Part shown: in pieces, positions 43,593 through 53,477 of the stretch
Position numbering within the stretch: the stretch's first letter is position 1
Layout of the letters: each line of letters opens with the position of its first letter
Origin: Subtercola sp.
GTDB taxonomy: Bacteria; Actinomycetota; Actinomycetes; Actinomycetales; Microbacteriaceae
Direction of reading: 5' to 3'
Length of the DNA: 64,000 nt
NCBI GenBank assembly: GCA_025463765.1
Contig: JAODBC010000071.1
Span: 1-64,000 of the forward strand
Translations under genes and position numbers: made by a program
Notes under the pieces: generated by a model
What the model saw: the letters and a program-made list of their open reading frames with translations, nothing else
Told to the model about the DNA's origin: nothing
The model's database searches: none

Positions 43593-44827
43593 GACGCCGC
43601 CCGCCCCGCCGCCGGTGGCACGACCGCACTCTCCCGAGCCGGCAGGGTCACCACCAGCTCCACCCCGCCCGCCGCCGACTGCGCCACCCGCATAGTGCCG
43701 CCGAGCAGCGCGAGCCGTTGCTGCATGCCCGTCAACCCGAACCCGCCGTCGATCGGCCGGGCGGCGTCGATGCCCGCACCGTTGTCGCTCACCGTCAGCG
43801 AAACGACACCCGAGTGCTCGGCCAGACCGAGTGAGACACTCGTCGCCCCCGAATGTTTACGCACGTTCGCCAGTGCCTCCTGGGCGCAACGAAGCAGCAC
43901 CACTTCGACCTCATTCGGCTGCCCTTCGTAGGCGGCCGTCTCGAGATCGATGGTCACGCCTGTCTCGCGGGTGAATCGAGCGATCAGCCGCTGCAGGGCC
44001 GGCAACAATCCCCCGTCGTTGTCGACCCGGGCGCTGGCAGCGACCAGGGCGCGGGTCTCGACGAGCGCCTCGCGGGCGATGTCTTCGATCACCTGCAGGT
44101 TCGCGCGGGCAGGGGAGAGATCATCCGGCAGCTGACCGCGGGTGCGCTGGGCGAGCATGACCAGCCCGGTGAGGCTCTGGGCGATGGTGTCGTGAATCTC
44201 GCCGGCGAGCCGCTCGCGTTCGCTCAGTATGCCGCTGTCGCGGTTGAGCGCCGCGAGCTCGCCTTGAACCGCCCGCAATTCGTTCAGCAGACGGGTGTTC
44301 TCCTGGCCCTGCCGCAGCGCGAAACTGAACCAGAGGCCGAGCGCCAGGCTGAACAGCAGCGAGATCGTCTCGATCGCGATCGCCTGGGCGAGCGCCGCCG
44401 GGCTTGTTCCCGTCGAGACCAGAAAGCCGATCGTCACCCCGACGGCGAGCAGCACGTTCAACGCGATAGCCCGCCGCATCGGGTCGACCGAGAACCAGAT
44501 GATCGGAAACGTGATGGCCTGCAAGGTAGCGAGGTTCGGGTCGAAGGCCACGCCGACACTGGTGCACACGATGGCCAAGAGCGGAAAGGCGAGAGCGGAT
44601 GCCCGTTCCCGCCGGTCGACGGCCGTCGCCGCGAAGGCATCCGTCGCCGGGTCAGCGGTCGTGAAGCTGCGCCAGCCGAACGCGGCGTAGCCGCCGCCGA
44701 GCAGGGCCAGACAGACCCAGGCGCCGATGGTCGTGCCGGGGTGGGCGGCGAAGTCGGTAGCCACCGCTGCCGCCAGCGCGACGACGGTCGCCCCGACGGC
44801 CACGTGCCACCAGCTGAAGCGAGTCAT
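43589..44827 (-). CDS. Sensor histidine kinase (HisKA_3 type)
   Basis: The 412-residue protein has about six membrane helices in the first 180 residues. Next come the dimerisation domain with the phosphorylated histidine in LAGEIHDTIAQSL and an ATPase domain with CAQEALANVRKHSGAT and DNGAGID...GGFGLTGM. This is the NarL-partner kinase class often linked to ABC exporters. The ATG lies six bases after TAGATT (44834-44839 on the opposite strand), so kinase and regulator may have their own promoter in addition to read-through. Confidence 0.93.
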   Translation of the reverse strand: MTRFSWWHVAVGATVVALAAAVATDFAAHPGTTIGAWVCLALLGGGYAAFGWRSFTTADPATDAFAATAVDRRERASALAFPLLAIVCTSVGVAFDPNLATLQAITFPIIWFSVDPMRRAIALNVLLAVGVTIGFLVSTGTSPAALAQAIAIETISLLFSLALGLWFSFALRQGQENTRLLNELRAVQGELAALNRDSGILSERERLAGEIHDTIAQSLTGLVMLAQRTRGQLPDDLSPARANLQVIEDIAREALVETRALVAASARVDNDGGLLPALQRLIARFTRETGVTIDLETAAYEGQPNEVEVVLLRCAQEALANVRKHSGATSVSLGLAEHSGVVSLTVSDNGAGIDAARPIDGGFGLTGMQQRLALLGGTMRVAQSAAGGVELVVTLPARESAVVPPAAGRAAS

Positions 44828-44855
44828 CTTCTCAATCTAGAGTCGTGGGGCGAAT

Positions 44856-45752
44856 CTAGCTGTCTTTGCGTATCCAGCGGAACGTCACGCGGCACACGAT
44901 CAGCCCGGCGACGAGCCAGATGAGCAGCGCCACGGCCACCGCGCCAAGGTTCCACGCACCACCCGGCTCCACCGAGGCGAACGACTCGGGCAGAAACACC
45001 GAGCGCAGGCCCTGGGCGATCCACTTCAGCGGAAAGATGCTCGCCACGGTCTGCAGCCAGTCGGGCAGCAGCGCGAATTGCAGATAGACGCCCGAGATGA
45101 ACTGCAGAATCAGCACCGGCGGAATGATGACCGCCGTGGCGCTCTTGCCCGACCGGGGCAGTCTCGAAATGGCGATGCCGAGTATTGCCGAGGTGGCGAT
45201 TCCGAGCAGATAGACCCAGACGAAGGTCATCCACTTGGCCGGATCGGTGGGCAGCTGAACGCCGAACGCCACCACGGCGACGAGCAGCAGCAACGCGATC
45301 TGCAGCACCGACGTGGCGAACACCTGGCCGATCTTGCCGAAGAAGTACGACAGCACCGGCAACGGGGTGCCGCCGAGACGCTTGAGCGTGCCGTCACCGC
45401 GTTCGGTGGCGATGTCGACGCCGAGGTTCTGCACGCCAGAGAGCAGGATGCCCGCGGCGATCATTCCCGGCAGGTACGCCGCGGCCTGGCTGATGCCGCC
45501 CGTGCCGTCAGGATTCGCCCCCACGTTGCCCATGCCCTGAAAGGCCACCGAGAAGATGGTCAGCATGATCACGGGGAACAAGAACGTGAAGAACAGCGTG
45601 TCGGTCTGGCGAAAGTAGATTTTCGTCTCGTAGCCGATGCGGCTGAGGCCGAGCCGAACCGTGCGGCCCACGCCGAAGGCGGCGGCGCCGGCGCCGCCGG
45701 CAGACGAGGGCGACGAAGGGGAGGAGGGCGAGGTCTGGGTCACGGTGCTCAT
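44856..45752 (-). CDS. ABC-2 type transporter permease
   Basis: The 298-residue protein has six hydrophobic helices with the ABC-2 pattern: a cytosolic start, TLFFTFLFPVIMLTIFSVAF, a cluster of four helices, and a last helix VALLIWLVAGLIVC. It overlaps the ATPase gene by four bases and lies 28 bases before the kinase. The substrate is unknown. Drug or lantibiotic export is common for this operon type. Confidence 0.92.
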   Translation of the reverse strand: MSTVTQTSPSSPSSPSSAGGAGAAAFGVGRTVRLGLSRIGYETKIYFRQTDTLFFTFLFPVIMLTIFSVAFQGMGNVGANPDGTGGISQAAAYLPGMIAAGILLSGVQNLGVDIATERGDGTLKRLGGTPLPVLSYFFGKIGQVFATSVLQIALLLLVAVVAFGVQLPTDPAKWMTFVWVYLLGIATSAILGIAISRLPRSGKSATAVIIPPVLILQFISGVYLQFALLPDWLQTVASIFPLKWIAQGLRSVFLPESFASVEPGGAWNLGAVAVALLIWLVAGLIVCRVTFRWIRKDS

Positions 45753-46687
45753 GCGAGTTCACTCTCTCTCATCGTGCCGGCTGTGGGGTCGGTCTGGTTC
45801 GCCAGAACGCGGGCTTCGGCCTCGGTGTTCTCGGTTCCGGCAAACTGGGTGGAGACGAGGTCGAGGTAGATGTCTTCGAGGCTGGGGCGCACCACTTCGA
45901 GCCCCTCGGGTTCACCGAGGCGGGCGACGAGTTCGGCGACGACGGCGCCCGGTTCGGCGGCGCGTTGCTCGCGTACGATGCCGCTCTCCCGCCAGCGCAC
46001 GATGGGAATGCGCGCCTCGGCCGACCCGAGCGACCCGACGGGGCCGATGTCCACGAGCACTCCGCCGGCCACGACGGCGGCCCGGTCGCTGAGCTGAGCC
46101 GCCTCGTCGAGGTAGTGGGTGGTCAGCAGGATGGTCGTTCCCTCCCGCTTCAGCGAACGAATCAGCTCCCAGAACTGCCGCCGGGCCTCGGGGTCGAACC
46201 CGGTCGTCGGTTCGTCGAGAAAGAGCAACTCGGGTCTTCCGATGACGCCGAGCCCAACATCCACTCGCCGCCGTTGACCGCCAGAGAGATTCTTGATGCG
46301 GGTGCCCGCCTTCTCTTCGAGCCCGATGGAGGCGATCACCTCATCGACCGAACGCGGGTTCGGGTACATGCCGGCGAACTGGGTGAGCTGTTCGCGCACC
46401 GTCACGTTGCCGCTCTCGCCCGAGCTCTGCAGCACGATGCCGAGCTTCGCCTTCCAGGGCAGGCCGCCGTGTTGTGGGTCGGTGCCCAGCACCCGTACCT
46501 CGCCGTTCGTACGGTCACGATACCCCTCGAGTATCTCGATGGTGGTGCTCTTGCCCGCCCCGTTCGGCCCGAGCAGGGCGAAGGTCTCACCGCGCTTGAT
46601 GTCGAAAGTGATGCCCTTCAGCGCGGCGAACGTGCCATAGCTCTTCGTGAGGTTCTCGACACTCACGGCAATCTCGCTCGTTGTCAT
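45749..46687 (-). CDS. ABC transporter ATP-binding protein (DrrA/CcmA-type)
   Basis: The 312-residue ATPase has Walker A LLGPNGAGKSTT, signature LSGGQRRRVDVGLG and Walker B LLFLDEPTTGFDPEARR, followed by LLTTHYLDEA. It forms an operon with the permease, kinase and regulator. The ATG at 46687 is the first codon that fits the family. The open frame runs 354 codons further upstream, but that part is antisense to the fic gene and is not credible protein. Confidence 0.94.
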   Translation of the reverse strand: MTTSEIAVSVENLTKSYGTFAALKGITFDIKRGETFALLGPNGAGKSTTIEILEGYRDRTNGEVRVLGTDPQHGGLPWKAKLGIVLQSSGESGNVTVREQLTQFAGMYPNPRSVDEVIASIGLEEKAGTRIKNLSGGQRRRVDVGLGVIGRPELLFLDEPTTGFDPEARRQFWELIRSLKREGTTILLTTHYLDEAAQLSDRAAVVAGGVLVDIGPVGSLGSAEARIPIVRWRESGIVREQRAAEPGAVVAELVARLGEPEGLEVVRPSLEDIYLDLVSTQFAGTENTEAEARVLANQTDPTAGTMRESELA

Positions 46688-46746
46688 GCCCCCATGCTGG
46701 CCTGCATCTCGCTTCAGCAACAGCCTCCACTCGGCCGACCTGAGGC

Positions 46747-46764
46747 ATCCCCCGATTGGGGGAT
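46747..46764. promoter_or_regulatory. Palindrome upstream of the ABC/two-component operon
   Basis: ATCCCCC and GGGGGAT flank a four-base GATT centre, 60-77 bases upstream of the ATPase start and 68 bases before fic1. NarL-type regulators of such exporters often bind inverted repeats at this position. Confidence 0.6.
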
Positions 46765-46831
46765 CGCGGATGAGGTATAAAGGCACTGGAATATAGCTAG
46801 AGCAAGGTTGACCAATGCTCAAGGGGGCGGC

Positions 46832-47776
46832 ATGTTCGGAGATGCAGTAACCGGGCGATCTGATACAGATCTCGCCACTGCTGGCTGGCGGCTCAATTTC
46901 GCGGACGCGGTACTCGCCTACGTGCAGGTTGACGGCGGCGATGAATGTCACCGCGAACTGGTGACCGCGGTAGCCGCCGAAACGATTTCGGCAGATGACG
47001 CCGTCGAGCTCACCGCGCTCCGACACGGCATGGTGATCGACCGAGCGTACCGGCCCGTCATCACAGACTTCGACGATTATCTGATCGCCGGCACCATGAT
47101 GCTGAAAAACAGCCTGCGTGACGCCGAAAGCGGGTCGGAAGTCACCGACTCCGAGCGATTCCGGGCTGTGGAGCTCGAGATCTCGCGCATCAGGCTCGTC
47201 GAGCTTGCGATTTCGCCCATCGTCGGTTGTTTCGATGCGGAACACTACCGCGCCGTGCATCACGCACTTTTTCGCGACGTCTACCCGTGGGCGGGCCGCT
47301 TTCGCATCGGGCCTGAGTGCGCGATGATTCGCTTTGCGCCCGACACGGTCGAATTCGAGCCCGGCGATTCGCGAGCCCCGCTGGTGAAGTACTCGTACTA
47401 TCCGGCGGCCGAAATGGCAGATGCTGCCTCCGTGCAATTCGCTCAGCTCGCGGAGATTCTTCGTGCCACCGACTGGTCTCCCGAGACCACCCTCAGTCGC
47501 GTCGCGGAGTCCCTTGGCGAGTTCAACTCGATCCACCCTTTTCGAGACGGTAACGCACGCGCGTTCTGCGCCTTCGGCGCCCAGTTCGGCCAGCGGATCG
47601 GCTACCTGCCCGATTATTCCGAATTCGCCGTCGACTCCGAGAAGCTCGTGAATCTCGTCCATGCTCAGCGCAGATACCAGGCGACCGACGGGCACGGCGA
47701 CCTCTCTAGAGCCCTTCTCGACGTCAACTCCCGTGCCGCGAAGGTGCAACAGGCGGCACGGGAGCGGTCACGATGA
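46832..47776 (+). CDS. Fic domain protein 1 with fused VbhA-like N-terminal region
   Basis: The Fic fold is complete: DDYLIAGTMMLKNSL (about 81-95), EHYRAVHHALFRDVYPWAGRFR, and the active-site loop HPFRDGNARAFCAF with His235. Compared with the canonical HPFx(D/E)GNGRxxR, the second Gly is Ala and the distal Arg is absent (Phe-Cys in that region). Residues 22-62 (FADAVLAYVQVDGG...ISADDAV) resemble a VbhA-type antitoxin segment but lack the S/TxxxEG/N inhibitory motif. The ATG at 46832 has AAGGGGG four bases upstream. A TTG at 46808 is the alternative. It overlaps fic2 by four bases. Confidence 0.88.
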   Translation: MFGDAVTGRSDTDLATAGWRLNFADAVLAYVQVDGGDECHRELVTAVAAETISADDAVELTALRHGMVIDRAYRPVITDFDDYLIAGTMMLKNSLRDAESGSEVTDSERFRAVELEISRIRLVELAISPIVGCFDAEHYRAVHHALFRDVYPWAGRFRIGPECAMIRFAPDTVEFEPGDSRAPLVKYSYYPAAEMADAASVQFAQLAEILRATDWSPETTLSRVAESLGEFNSIHPFRDGNARAFCAFGAQFGQRIGYLPDYSEFAVDSEKLVNLVHAQRRYQATDGHGDLSRALLDVNSRAAKVQQAARERSR

Positions 47777-48789
47777 CCGAGCCAGACGACCCCGTTCGCC
47801 CGCCCCTCCCCGGGGTTCCCGCTCCCGCAGAAATCACCGCCCAGACTGCTCTGGCTTTCGCCAATGCGTGTCTGGCGTATACGGGTGTGGAGGCGCCGAA
47901 ATCGATGTACCGCCCGGCGCTGGAACGCGTTGCTCGGGGCGACCTGTCTGCAGACGACGCGATAGCTCAGGTCGTGGTGCAGAGCGGGCTGCGTATCGCC
48001 CCCGCCGCCGAGCAGGGCAGCTTTATCGTGCACGACTTTGACGACTACCTGATCGAGGGCAGTTTCACCCTGCGAAACCGGCTGGTGGATTCCGAGCATC
48101 CGTTCGGTATCGACGATGCGCAGTTGTTTCGAGAACTCGAGGTGGAGATATCGCGCATTCGGCTGGTGGAGTTGTGGCTCGACCCGGTCATCCCGACCTT
48201 CGAATACGACCACCTCAAGCAGATTCATCGGCGCCTCTTCGCCGACATCTATTCCTGGGCCGGCTCGGAGCGCGTGGGGCCCGACTCCGCTGTGATCAGA
48301 TTCGCCCCCGACGCCGTGCGCTACGCGGCCGGAGACCCTGCGGCGCCGCTGACGAAGTACTCCTACTATGCCGGCCCCGATGTGGCCGATGCCATGAGCT
48401 TGCAGTGCGCTCAGCTGTCACGCATTCTGGCGGAGCCAGACCTTCAACGGGCAGAGTTTCTCGACCGGGTGGCCGAGCATGGCTCCGACATTCAGACGAT
48501 CCATCCTTTTCGCGACGGCAACGCCCGTGCCTGCTTCGTGTTCATCGCGCAGTACTGTCATGCGGCCGGGTTTCCCGTCGGAGGGCAGGCGAGTCCTCCA
48601 GGGTCACCGAGCCCAGAGCAACTTTCGCACTCGGTGTACCGCTACACGGCGACTTCTGAACACGACGCCGTGGCGGCAGGGCTCGACGGGCTTCTGTCGC
48701 CCACCCGGGTGAGTGCGCCGCCTCCGCAGCCGAAGAATCACCGCGCCGCTGAAGGAATGCCCACGATCGGCAAACAGGCGACGGGCTAG
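47773..48789 (+). CDS. Fic domain protein 2 with fused VbhA-like N-terminal region
   Basis: A paralogue of the preceding protein with the same architecture. DDYLIEGSFTLRNRL, DHLKQIHRRLFADIYSWAGSER and the loop HPFRDGNARACFVF (His244) are visible, again with Ala in place of the second Gly and no distal Arg. The N-terminal region FANACLAYTGVEAP...GDLSADDAIAQVV follows the VbhA antitoxin pattern, but Thr stands where the inhibitory Glu is expected. The last 60 residues are polar and Pro-rich. The ATGA overlap with fic1 indicates coupled translation. Activity (AMPylation, another transfer, or none) is unknown. Confidence 0.88.
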   Translation: MTEPDDPVRPPLPGVPAPAEITAQTALAFANACLAYTGVEAPKSMYRPALERVARGDLSADDAIAQVVVQSGLRIAPAAEQGSFIVHDFDDYLIEGSFTLRNRLVDSEHPFGIDDAQLFRELEVEISRIRLVELWLDPVIPTFEYDHLKQIHRRLFADIYSWAGSERVGPDSAVIRFAPDAVRYAAGDPAAPLTKYSYYAGPDVADAMSLQCAQLSRILAEPDLQRAEFLDRVAEHGSDIQTIHPFRDGNARACFVFIAQYCHAAGFPVGGQASPPGSPSPEQLSHSVYRYTATSEHDAVAAGLDGLLSPTRVSAPPPQPKNHRAAEGMPTIGKQATG

Positions 48790-48826
48790 CCAAGAGCGCG
48801 ACGGGCTAGCCGAAGAGAGCGGTGGG

Positions 48827-48838
<12 letters not shown>
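48781..48838. repeat. Three-copy repeat across two convergent stop codons
   Basis: GGGCTAGCCAAGAG at 48783 and GGGCTAGCCGAAGAG at 48803 and 48824 repeat with a period of 20-21 bases. The first copy contains the TAG of fic2 and the last contains, on the other strand, the TAG of the aminotransferase gene. Confidence 0.88.
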
Positions 48839-50026
<1,188 letters not shown>

Positions 50027-50111
50027 TTGATCAAGCTTAGACGGGCCGCCCTCGCACAGGCTGAGCGACAACGCCGAAACTCGCCCGCGGGCATCCGCTC
50101 GCCGGCGGCGA

Positions 50112-50750
50112 CTACTGAATTTTGGAGTTCTCGTCGAGGCGGTGCCACGTGCGGTTGTGGTACACCAGCGGATGCGCGAACGACGCGTCTGCCGCCTCGT
50201 CGCCCGGCTTCGGGGCGTGCGTTTCGAGCGCCTGCACGGCGACCACGGTCGAGCCGCCTGCCTCCATCTTGTTCACGATGCGGCCGCGAATCCAGGCGTG
50301 CGCGGCCGGAAAGTAGGGCTCGCCCGTGGGCAGCCGCTTCCAGATCGAGGTGTCGGCGAACCGGTCGATGCCGCTCGTCGCACCCAGCTTGGCGATGTCG
50401 ATCTGGTCGGCCCCCAGCAGATGCACGACCACGGTGTCGGCGCGACGGATGGTGGGGCTGCTGCTCGAGAGCTCAGAGATCGAGAACACCAGCAGCGGCG
50501 GCACTGCGCTCACCGAGAACACGGAGGTCGCCGTGAGAGCGACCGGGCCGTCACCGGCGTCGGCGGTGATCACCGCGACACCGGCCGGGTGGTTGCGAAA
50601 GGCGGCTTTGAATTCATCCGGCGTCACCGTCTCTGAACTCGGGTGCTGCACCAGCTGATGTTCTCCCGTTACCGTGTGCTCGGCGGAATGCTCGCCATCG
50701 TTGTCGTTTGCTCGACTGAAGACGTTCGACGCTTGCGCTTCGCTCACCAT
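50112..50750 (-). CDS. Flavin reductase family protein
   Basis: The 212-residue protein has the FMN-binding split-barrel pattern: [34 protein letters not shown], the [16 protein letters not shown] strand ([16 protein letters not shown]) and [21 protein letters not shown]. Such proteins supply reduced flavin to monooxygenases or reduce flavin with NAD(P)H. The first 38 residues are polar and non-conserved. CAGGAG precedes the ATG. No partner monooxygenase is visible. Confidence 0.9.
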   Translation of the reverse strand: MVSEAQASNVFSRANDNDGEHSAEHTVTGEHQLVQHPSSETVTPDEFKAAFRNHPAGVAVITADAGDGPVALTATSVFSVSAVPPLLVFSISELSSSSPTIRRADTVVVHLLGADQIDIAKLGATSGIDRFADTSIWKRLPTGEPYFPAAHAWIRGRIVNKMEAGGSTVVAVQALETHAPKPGDEAADASFAHPLVYHNRTWHRLDENSKIQ

Positions 50751-50820
50751 GGCTCCTGAAATCGTGACAGTGGTTGTCGTATTACAACAAGGCTACGGTC
50801 GCCGATATTTCATCGGTGTG

Positions 50821-51795
50821 TCAGCGTGTAACAGTGAGCAACACCTTGCCGATGTGTGTCGACGATTCCATCAGCCGATGTGCCTCTGCAGCCTCTGCAA
50901 GCGGGATGCGCGTGTCGATGATCGGCTTCACGGTGCCCTTCGCCACCAAGGGCCAGACGTTCTCTCCCACGCTGGCCACGATCGCCGCCTTCGCCGCCGC
51001 CGATCGCGCCCGCAGGCTCGTGCCGTGGATCGTGCCGCGCTTCATCATCAGCACCCCGAAGTTCAGCGAACCGGGCTCGCCGCTCAGGTTGCCGATGTTG
51101 AGAATGTGCCCGTCGGTGGTCAGTGCGCGAATGTTGCGGTCGAGGTACGACCCACCGATCGAGTCGAGAATCACGTGGGCACCGCCCGCCTCTTTGACGC
51201 GTGCGACGAAGTCGTCGGTTTTGTAGTCGATCAGAATGTCGGCGCCCAAGGCGCCGCAGGCCTCGAGCTTTGCTGCGGAGCCGGCCGTCACGGCCACCGT
51301 CGCGCCGAAGGCTTTACCGAGTTGGATGCCCATGGTGCCGATTCCGCTTGACCCCCCGTGAATCAGCAGCGTCTCCCCGCGCCGCAGGTCGGCGAGCAGA
51401 AAGACGTTCGACCACACCGTGCAAGCCACTTCGATGAGCCCGGCGGCGTCGATCAGGTCGACGTTCTCGGGCACCTTCAGCACCTGGCCGGCCGGAACGC
51501 TCACCTTCTCGGCGTACCCGCCTCCGCTGAGCAGGGCACAGACCCGGTCGCCCACGGCGAACCCGGTGACCCCCGCACCGAGCTCGGCCACGGTTCCCGA
51601 CACCTCGAGGCCCGGCCACTCCGGCGCTCCCGCCGGGGAGGGGTAGTGGCCCTCGCGTTGACTCACGTCTGCCCGGTTCACGCCGGCGGCGGCCACCTCG
51701 ATGAGCACCTCGCCCGGCGTCGCTACGGGGTCTGGCACGTCGGCCAGTTGTAGAACCTCGGGGCCGCCGGAGGAGGAGATGACTACTGCTTTCAT
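50821..51795 (-). CDS. NADPH:quinone oxidoreductase (MDR family)
   Basis: The 324-residue protein belongs to the zinc-free medium-chain dehydrogenase/reductase family: AAAGVNRADVSQREGHYP, WPGLEVSGTVAELG, LLIHGGSSGIGTMGIQLGKAFGA (dinucleotide fold) and ILDSIGG. It resembles the PIG3/quinone oxidoreductase branch. The ATG at 51795 lies seven bases after TACGTT (51803-51808 on the opposite strand), which decides it against the TTG at 51804. Confidence 0.93.
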   Translation of the reverse strand: MKAVVISSSGGPEVLQLADVPDPVATPGEVLIEVAAAGVNRADVSQREGHYPSPAGAPEWPGLEVSGTVAELGAGVTGFAVGDRVCALLSGGGYAEKVSVPAGQVLKVPENVDLIDAAGLIEVACTVWSNVFLLADLRRGETLLIHGGSSGIGTMGIQLGKAFGATVAVTAGSAAKLEACGALGADILIDYKTDDFVARVKEAGGAHVILDSIGGSYLDRNIRALTTDGHILNIGNLSGEPGSLNFGVLMMKRGTIHGTSLRARSAAAKAAIVASVGENVWPLVAKGTVKPIIDTRIPLAEAAEAHRLMESSTHIGKVLLTVTR

Positions 51796-51825
51796 GCTCT
51801 CCAACGTAGTCCGATCGCGAACCTG

Positions 51826-52869
51826 CTAACGCGCCTGTTGTCGCGGCACGATGACCTGTTTCACGATGATGAGAATCGAGGCGGTGACGGGAACGGCGAC
51901 GAGCGCCCCGAGAATGCCGAGCAGGGTGCCGCCGACCAGGGCTCCGATGACCACCAGGATGCCCGGAACATCCACTGCCTTACTCATCACCCGAGGGCTG
52001 AACACGTACGCCTCGACCTGCATGTAGATGAGGAAGTAGATGGCGATGGCGATCGCCGTGCCCGGCGACTCGGTGAGCCCGACGATGGTTACCAGAATGG
52101 CGCTGATCACGGTGCCCACCAGGGGAATCAGGGCGAGCAGGAAAGCGACGACCGCAAGCACGCCAGCGAACGGCACCCCGATCAGGGTCATGGCGATGAA
52201 GCCCAGAATGCCGTTCGAGGCGGCGAGAATGACCTGGCCGATGACGTACTTGCCGACCGACCCCACGATCTGTTCGGTGATCGACATCACGCTGGCGCGC
52301 TTCGAGGCGGGAACCAGCATGTACAGCGCGCTCTTGGAGGCATCGAGGGAGCCGAGAAAGAACAGCGACAGAATCACGATGGTGATGCCGCCGAAGATGC
52401 CGCCGATCACGTCGCCGCCCACCTTCAGCAGCCCGCCGCCGAGCGTCGCGAGGTTGTTCGGGTCGCTCAAGAACTTCTGCAGCGCCGTTGATGCCGCCGA
52501 GAGGTTCATGGTGCCGCCGAGCGACGAGTTCAGCGAGATGAACCACGGCTGGGCTGCCATGTTCGAGAGGGTCTCTGGCAGGCCGGTGACGAGCGCCGTG
52601 CCCTCTTTGATCACGACCGGAACCACGAGAAACAGCACGCCGATGATGAGTGCGATGAACAGCACGAACACAATTGTGATCGCGAGCATCCGTTTGAGGC
52701 CGCGGCGCTCGAGCAGGCGCACGATGGGGTCGAGCCCGAGCGCGATGAAGAGGGCTGCGGCGAGATACACCAAGATCGTGGCGATCGACGAGAGGGCGAG
52801 GCCGAGCAGAATGGCGAGCAATCCGCCGAGCGTGGCGATGAAGCCGATTCGGAAGGCGTTCGTTTTCAT
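51826..52869 (-). CDS. AI-2E family (PerM-like) transporter
   Basis: The 347-residue polytopic protein has the AI-2E family layout: two N-terminal helices, ALDPIVRLLERRGLKRMLAI, VVIKEG, and the C-terminal GVPFAGVLAVVAFLLALIPLVGTVISAI and PRVMSKAVDVPGILVVIGALVGG. The family includes putative autoinducer-2 and sodium/proton exchange proteins. The substrate of this member cannot be inferred. Confidence 0.92.
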   Translation of the reverse strand: MKTNAFRIGFIATLGGLLAILLGLALSSIATILVYLAAALFIALGLDPIVRLLERRGLKRMLAITIVFVLFIALIIGVLFLVVPVVIKEGTALVTGLPETLSNMAAQPWFISLNSSLGGTMNLSAASTALQKFLSDPNNLATLGGGLLKVGGDVIGGIFGGITIVILSLFFLGSLDASKSALYMLVPASKRASVMSITEQIVGSVGKYVIGQVILAASNGILGFIAMTLIGVPFAGVLAVVAFLLALIPLVGTVISAILVTIVGLTESPGTAIAIAIYFLIYMQVEAYVFSPRVMSKAVDVPGILVVIGALVGGTLLGILGALVAVPVTASILIIVKQVIVPRQQAR

Positions 52870-53019
52870 CTGGTGCTCTCTTTGCGGTCGTCTTCGATGT
52901 GACTTACACTAGGTGAAGGTAGTTGAAATCTGCCATGCTTTTTTGTGCCCATTTTCAAGGGCTCGTGGGTTCCCGAGTGTATCGGTGAAGCTGCTGAAGT
53001 GCGGTGATTTCGCCTCCAT

Positions 53020-53092
53020 AGGGTGGTGGCTCAATTGGTAGAGCAGCGGTCTCCAAAACCGCAGGTTGCAGGTTCGAGTCCTGTCCGCCCTG
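53020..53092 (+). tRNA. tRNA-Trp (CCA anticodon)
   Basis: The acceptor arms AGGGTGG and CCGCCCT pair (one G-U). The D arm is GCTCAATTGGTAGAGC, the anticodon loop TCTCCAAAA carries CCA, and the T arm is GCAGG-TTCGAGT-CCTGT. It lies directly before secE, the usual actinobacterial order. Confidence 0.96.
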
Positions 53093-53144
53093 CACGTCGA
53101 AGAGGGTGTTTGCTCTTTTCGATCGCTTGTGAAAGGTACTGACG

Positions 53145-53435
53145 GTGGCACGAAAGATAGTCGACGAACCCAGTGAGGCTGTCGTCGAACGCGCCAAAAG
53201 CGACAGGGATGCCCGGCGCAACCCTTTCTCTCGAATCGTGCTCTTCATCAGGCAGGTCTTCACAGAACTGAAAAAAGTCGTCACGCCGACGAGAAAAGAA
53301 CTCATCAGCTACACGCTGGTAGTGCTTGTGTTCGTCGTCATCATGATGGCGCTGGTGGGCGGCCTCGACTGGCTGTTCAGCTGGGCGGCCGTCTTCGTGT
53401 TCGGTGATCCGGGAACCGCCCCCATCGGTTCGTAG
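53145..53435 (+). CDS. secE: Preprotein translocase subunit SecE
   Basis: The 96-residue protein has the SecE signature NPFSRIVLFIRQVFTELKKVVTPTRKE before a single membrane helix (YTLVVLVFVVIMMALVGGLDWLF). It is the small stabilising subunit of the SecYEG channel. The GTG start has GAAAGG about eight bases upstream. It follows tRNA-Trp and precedes nusG. Confidence 0.97.
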   Translation: MARKIVDEPSEAVVERAKSDRDARRNPFSRIVLFIRQVFTELKKVVTPTRKELISYTLVVLVFVVIMMALVGGLDWLFSWAAVFVFGDPGTAPIGS

Positions 53436-53477
53436 GGTTCCATTCACGCTTATTACTCAAGAAATGGAACGTATTTA

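Noticed and set aside
46688-47749. N-terminal extension of the ABC ATPase frame
   Set aside because: It runs antisense through fic1, which has a full Fic fold. The ATPase family start at 46687 has a normal ATG.
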